This document shows, one piece after another, positions 37,965 to 38,579 of a DNA stretch of 38,579 nt (position 1 is the stretch's first letter; each line of letters starts with the position of its first letter). Below the pieces are notes generated by a model. That model did not search any database, was not told the origin of the DNA, and saw only the letters and a program-made list of their open reading frames with translations. The DNA comes from a virus, in IMG/VR virus record IMGVR_UViG_3300043119_000129, positions 1 through 38,579 of that record. One strand, written 5' to 3'. The translations under genes and the position numbers were made by a program.

Positions 37965-38398
37965 ACGATTATCGTTCGACCCTTCTTGGGGCGACCAACC
38001 TTGCGTTTGGGCTGCTCGACAACCGCCGTTTCCTCTGTGGCCTCCTGCGCCACCGATCCGGTGCGGACAGGGTCGATGCTTGGCTGGTAGTTGGACAATT
38101 CCGTCAGAGCCTCGCGAATCGCGTTCTCTAAGTAGTCCTTGGCTACAACAACATCTGTCTCTGTGGCTAAAATTGGCGCGACTTTAGTAGGCAGGGCCAG
38201 AAACTTGGCCTTACAGGCGTGAAGGACGCTTTCCCAAGCTGCCACCACATCGTTGGTCATGCAAAGAGTGCCGCGAATTTTGGCGAGTTCCAGTTCTGCG
38301 ATTTCGGCTTCGGCATTTACCTTGCGCGTCCGTGCCTCGTCATAGGATGAGCCGATCAGAATCCCACCAGTAGTAGGTTTACGCTGCTGTGCTGTCAC
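37961..38398 (-). CDS. terS: Terminase small subunit (Nu1-like), 145 aa
   Basis: The sequence SYDEARTRKVNAEAEIAELE and LAKIRGTLC, then VVAAWESVLHACKAKFLALP and KVAPILATETD match the Nu1-like small subunit family as I recall it. The N-terminal DNA-binding HTH of lambda Nu1 is not obvious. A basic tail (KRKVGRPKKGRTIIV) may bind DNA. It starts with GTG after AGGA-ACCATT. It is the first gene of the late operon, 181 bases from the window end, similar to the distance between cos and Nu1 in lambda. Confidence 0.82.
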   Translation of the reverse strand: MTAQQRKPTTGGILIGSSYDEARTRKVNAEAEIAELELAKIRGTLCMTNDVVAAWESVLHACKAKFLALPTKVAPILATETDVVVAKDYLENAIREALTELSNYQPSIDPVRTGSVAQEATEETAVVEQPKRKVGRPKKGRTIIV

Positions 38399-38567
38399 AA
38401 TGGTTCCTAAATTCGTATGAAAATATCATTTCAGTTTCAGTTTAAAACAGGTTTTATGGATGCGTTTTGACATTGTGACATCAGGGCCACGGCCTGTCTA
38501 GCCCAAATCTGCGCAACAATATTTCAACAATAGGTTTGGAAATTGCTCTCTCTGCAAATCGTTTGGG
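38399..38567. promoter_or_regulatory. cos-proximal non-coding region upstream of terS
   Basis: No gene is seen. The region holds a direct repeat CAACAATA at 38514-38521 and 38525-38532 (11-bp period), TTTCAG repeats near 38430-38440 and AT-rich stretches. In lambda, the equivalent region (cosB) binds the small terminase subunit and IHF. The late promoter for the terS-terL operon may also lie here, but I could not identify -35/-10 elements with confidence. Confidence 0.45.
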
Positions 38568-38579
38568 CTCCTAATCACC
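38568..38579. repeat. Terminal 12-nt repeat, right copy (candidate cos overhang)
   Basis: The last 12 bases repeat the first 12 exactly. This copy is 170 bp upstream of the terS start codon, as expected for lambda-type cosN. Confidence 0.6.

Noticed and set aside
1-38579. tRNA or rRNA genes
   Set aside because: No cloverleaf-like stretch with conserved T-arm sequence was seen in the few intergenic regions; a tRNA scan would be decisive.

Overview
The window looks like one complete or near-complete genome of a tailed phage with a long non-contractile tail (siphovirus, lambda/HK97-like head). The first and last 12 bases are identical (ctcctaatcacc). The right-hand copy lies about 170 bp upstream of a small-terminase gene, which is where a lambda-type cos site would be. 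An overlapping Rz/Rz1 spanin pair points to a Gram-negative host. The host is not identifiable here; a proteobacterium is an inference. I see no integrase, excisionase, tRNA, CRISPR array or DNA polymerase, so the phage probably depends on the host replisome and shows no clear sign of integrating.

Layout. (1) 1-6.1 kb, minus strand: a non-coding left end with hairpins and a rho-independent terminator; a cassette of very small genes (an XRE-type HTH, a Cys-rich protein, a 30-residue membrane peptide); a 415-bp gene-free control region packed with palindromic repeats; a virion-like protein and a small Cys-rich protein; a cluster of TTGTCCAC repeats; then a Toprim/RepA-type primase-helicase, a free-standing DnaA domain IV-like protein and a small HTH regulator. 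(2) 6.1-12.7 kb, plus strand: an early operon with a Sak4-like ATPase, a protein resembling the RNA polymerase alpha C-terminal domain, a DUF669-type SSB-like protein, a Cas4/RecB-like PD-(D/E)XK nuclease, an SF2 helicase, a VRR-NUC nuclease and a run of small overlapping ORFs. (3) 12.7-38.4 kb, minus strand: the late operon, read right to left as terS, terL, connector, portal, accessory virion proteins, a protease-capsid fusion, head-tail connector, two tail-terminator paralogues, two tail-tube paralogues, a G/GT frameshift pair, tape measure, tail-tip proteins, a gpJ-like protein, fibres, and a lysis module (holin, amidase, second membrane protein, Rz/Rz1) with an embedded metallophosphoesterase.

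How the genes fit together. The divergent region near 6.12-6.24 kb probably controls the switch between the leftward replication-initiation genes and the rightward recombination genes. The DnaA-like protein, the Toprim/RepA protein and the DnaA-box-like repeats next to the primase gene form a plausible replication-initiation system. Sak4-like ATPase, SSB-like protein, PD-(D/E)XK nuclease and SF2 helicase form a recombination set. The late operon is tightly packed with ATGA, TAATG and TGATG overlaps.

The least expected items are the alpha-CTD-like protein that keeps most of the DNA-contacting residues of its host counterpart, the stand-alone DnaA DNA-binding domain beside DnaA-box-like repeats, parallel duplication of tail-terminator and tail-tube genes, the protease-capsid fusion with an internal ribosome-binding site, and a small gene flanked by perfect 31-bp repeats that include its start and stop signals. 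Functions were assigned by reading translated sequences against remembered family signatures; no database search was run.
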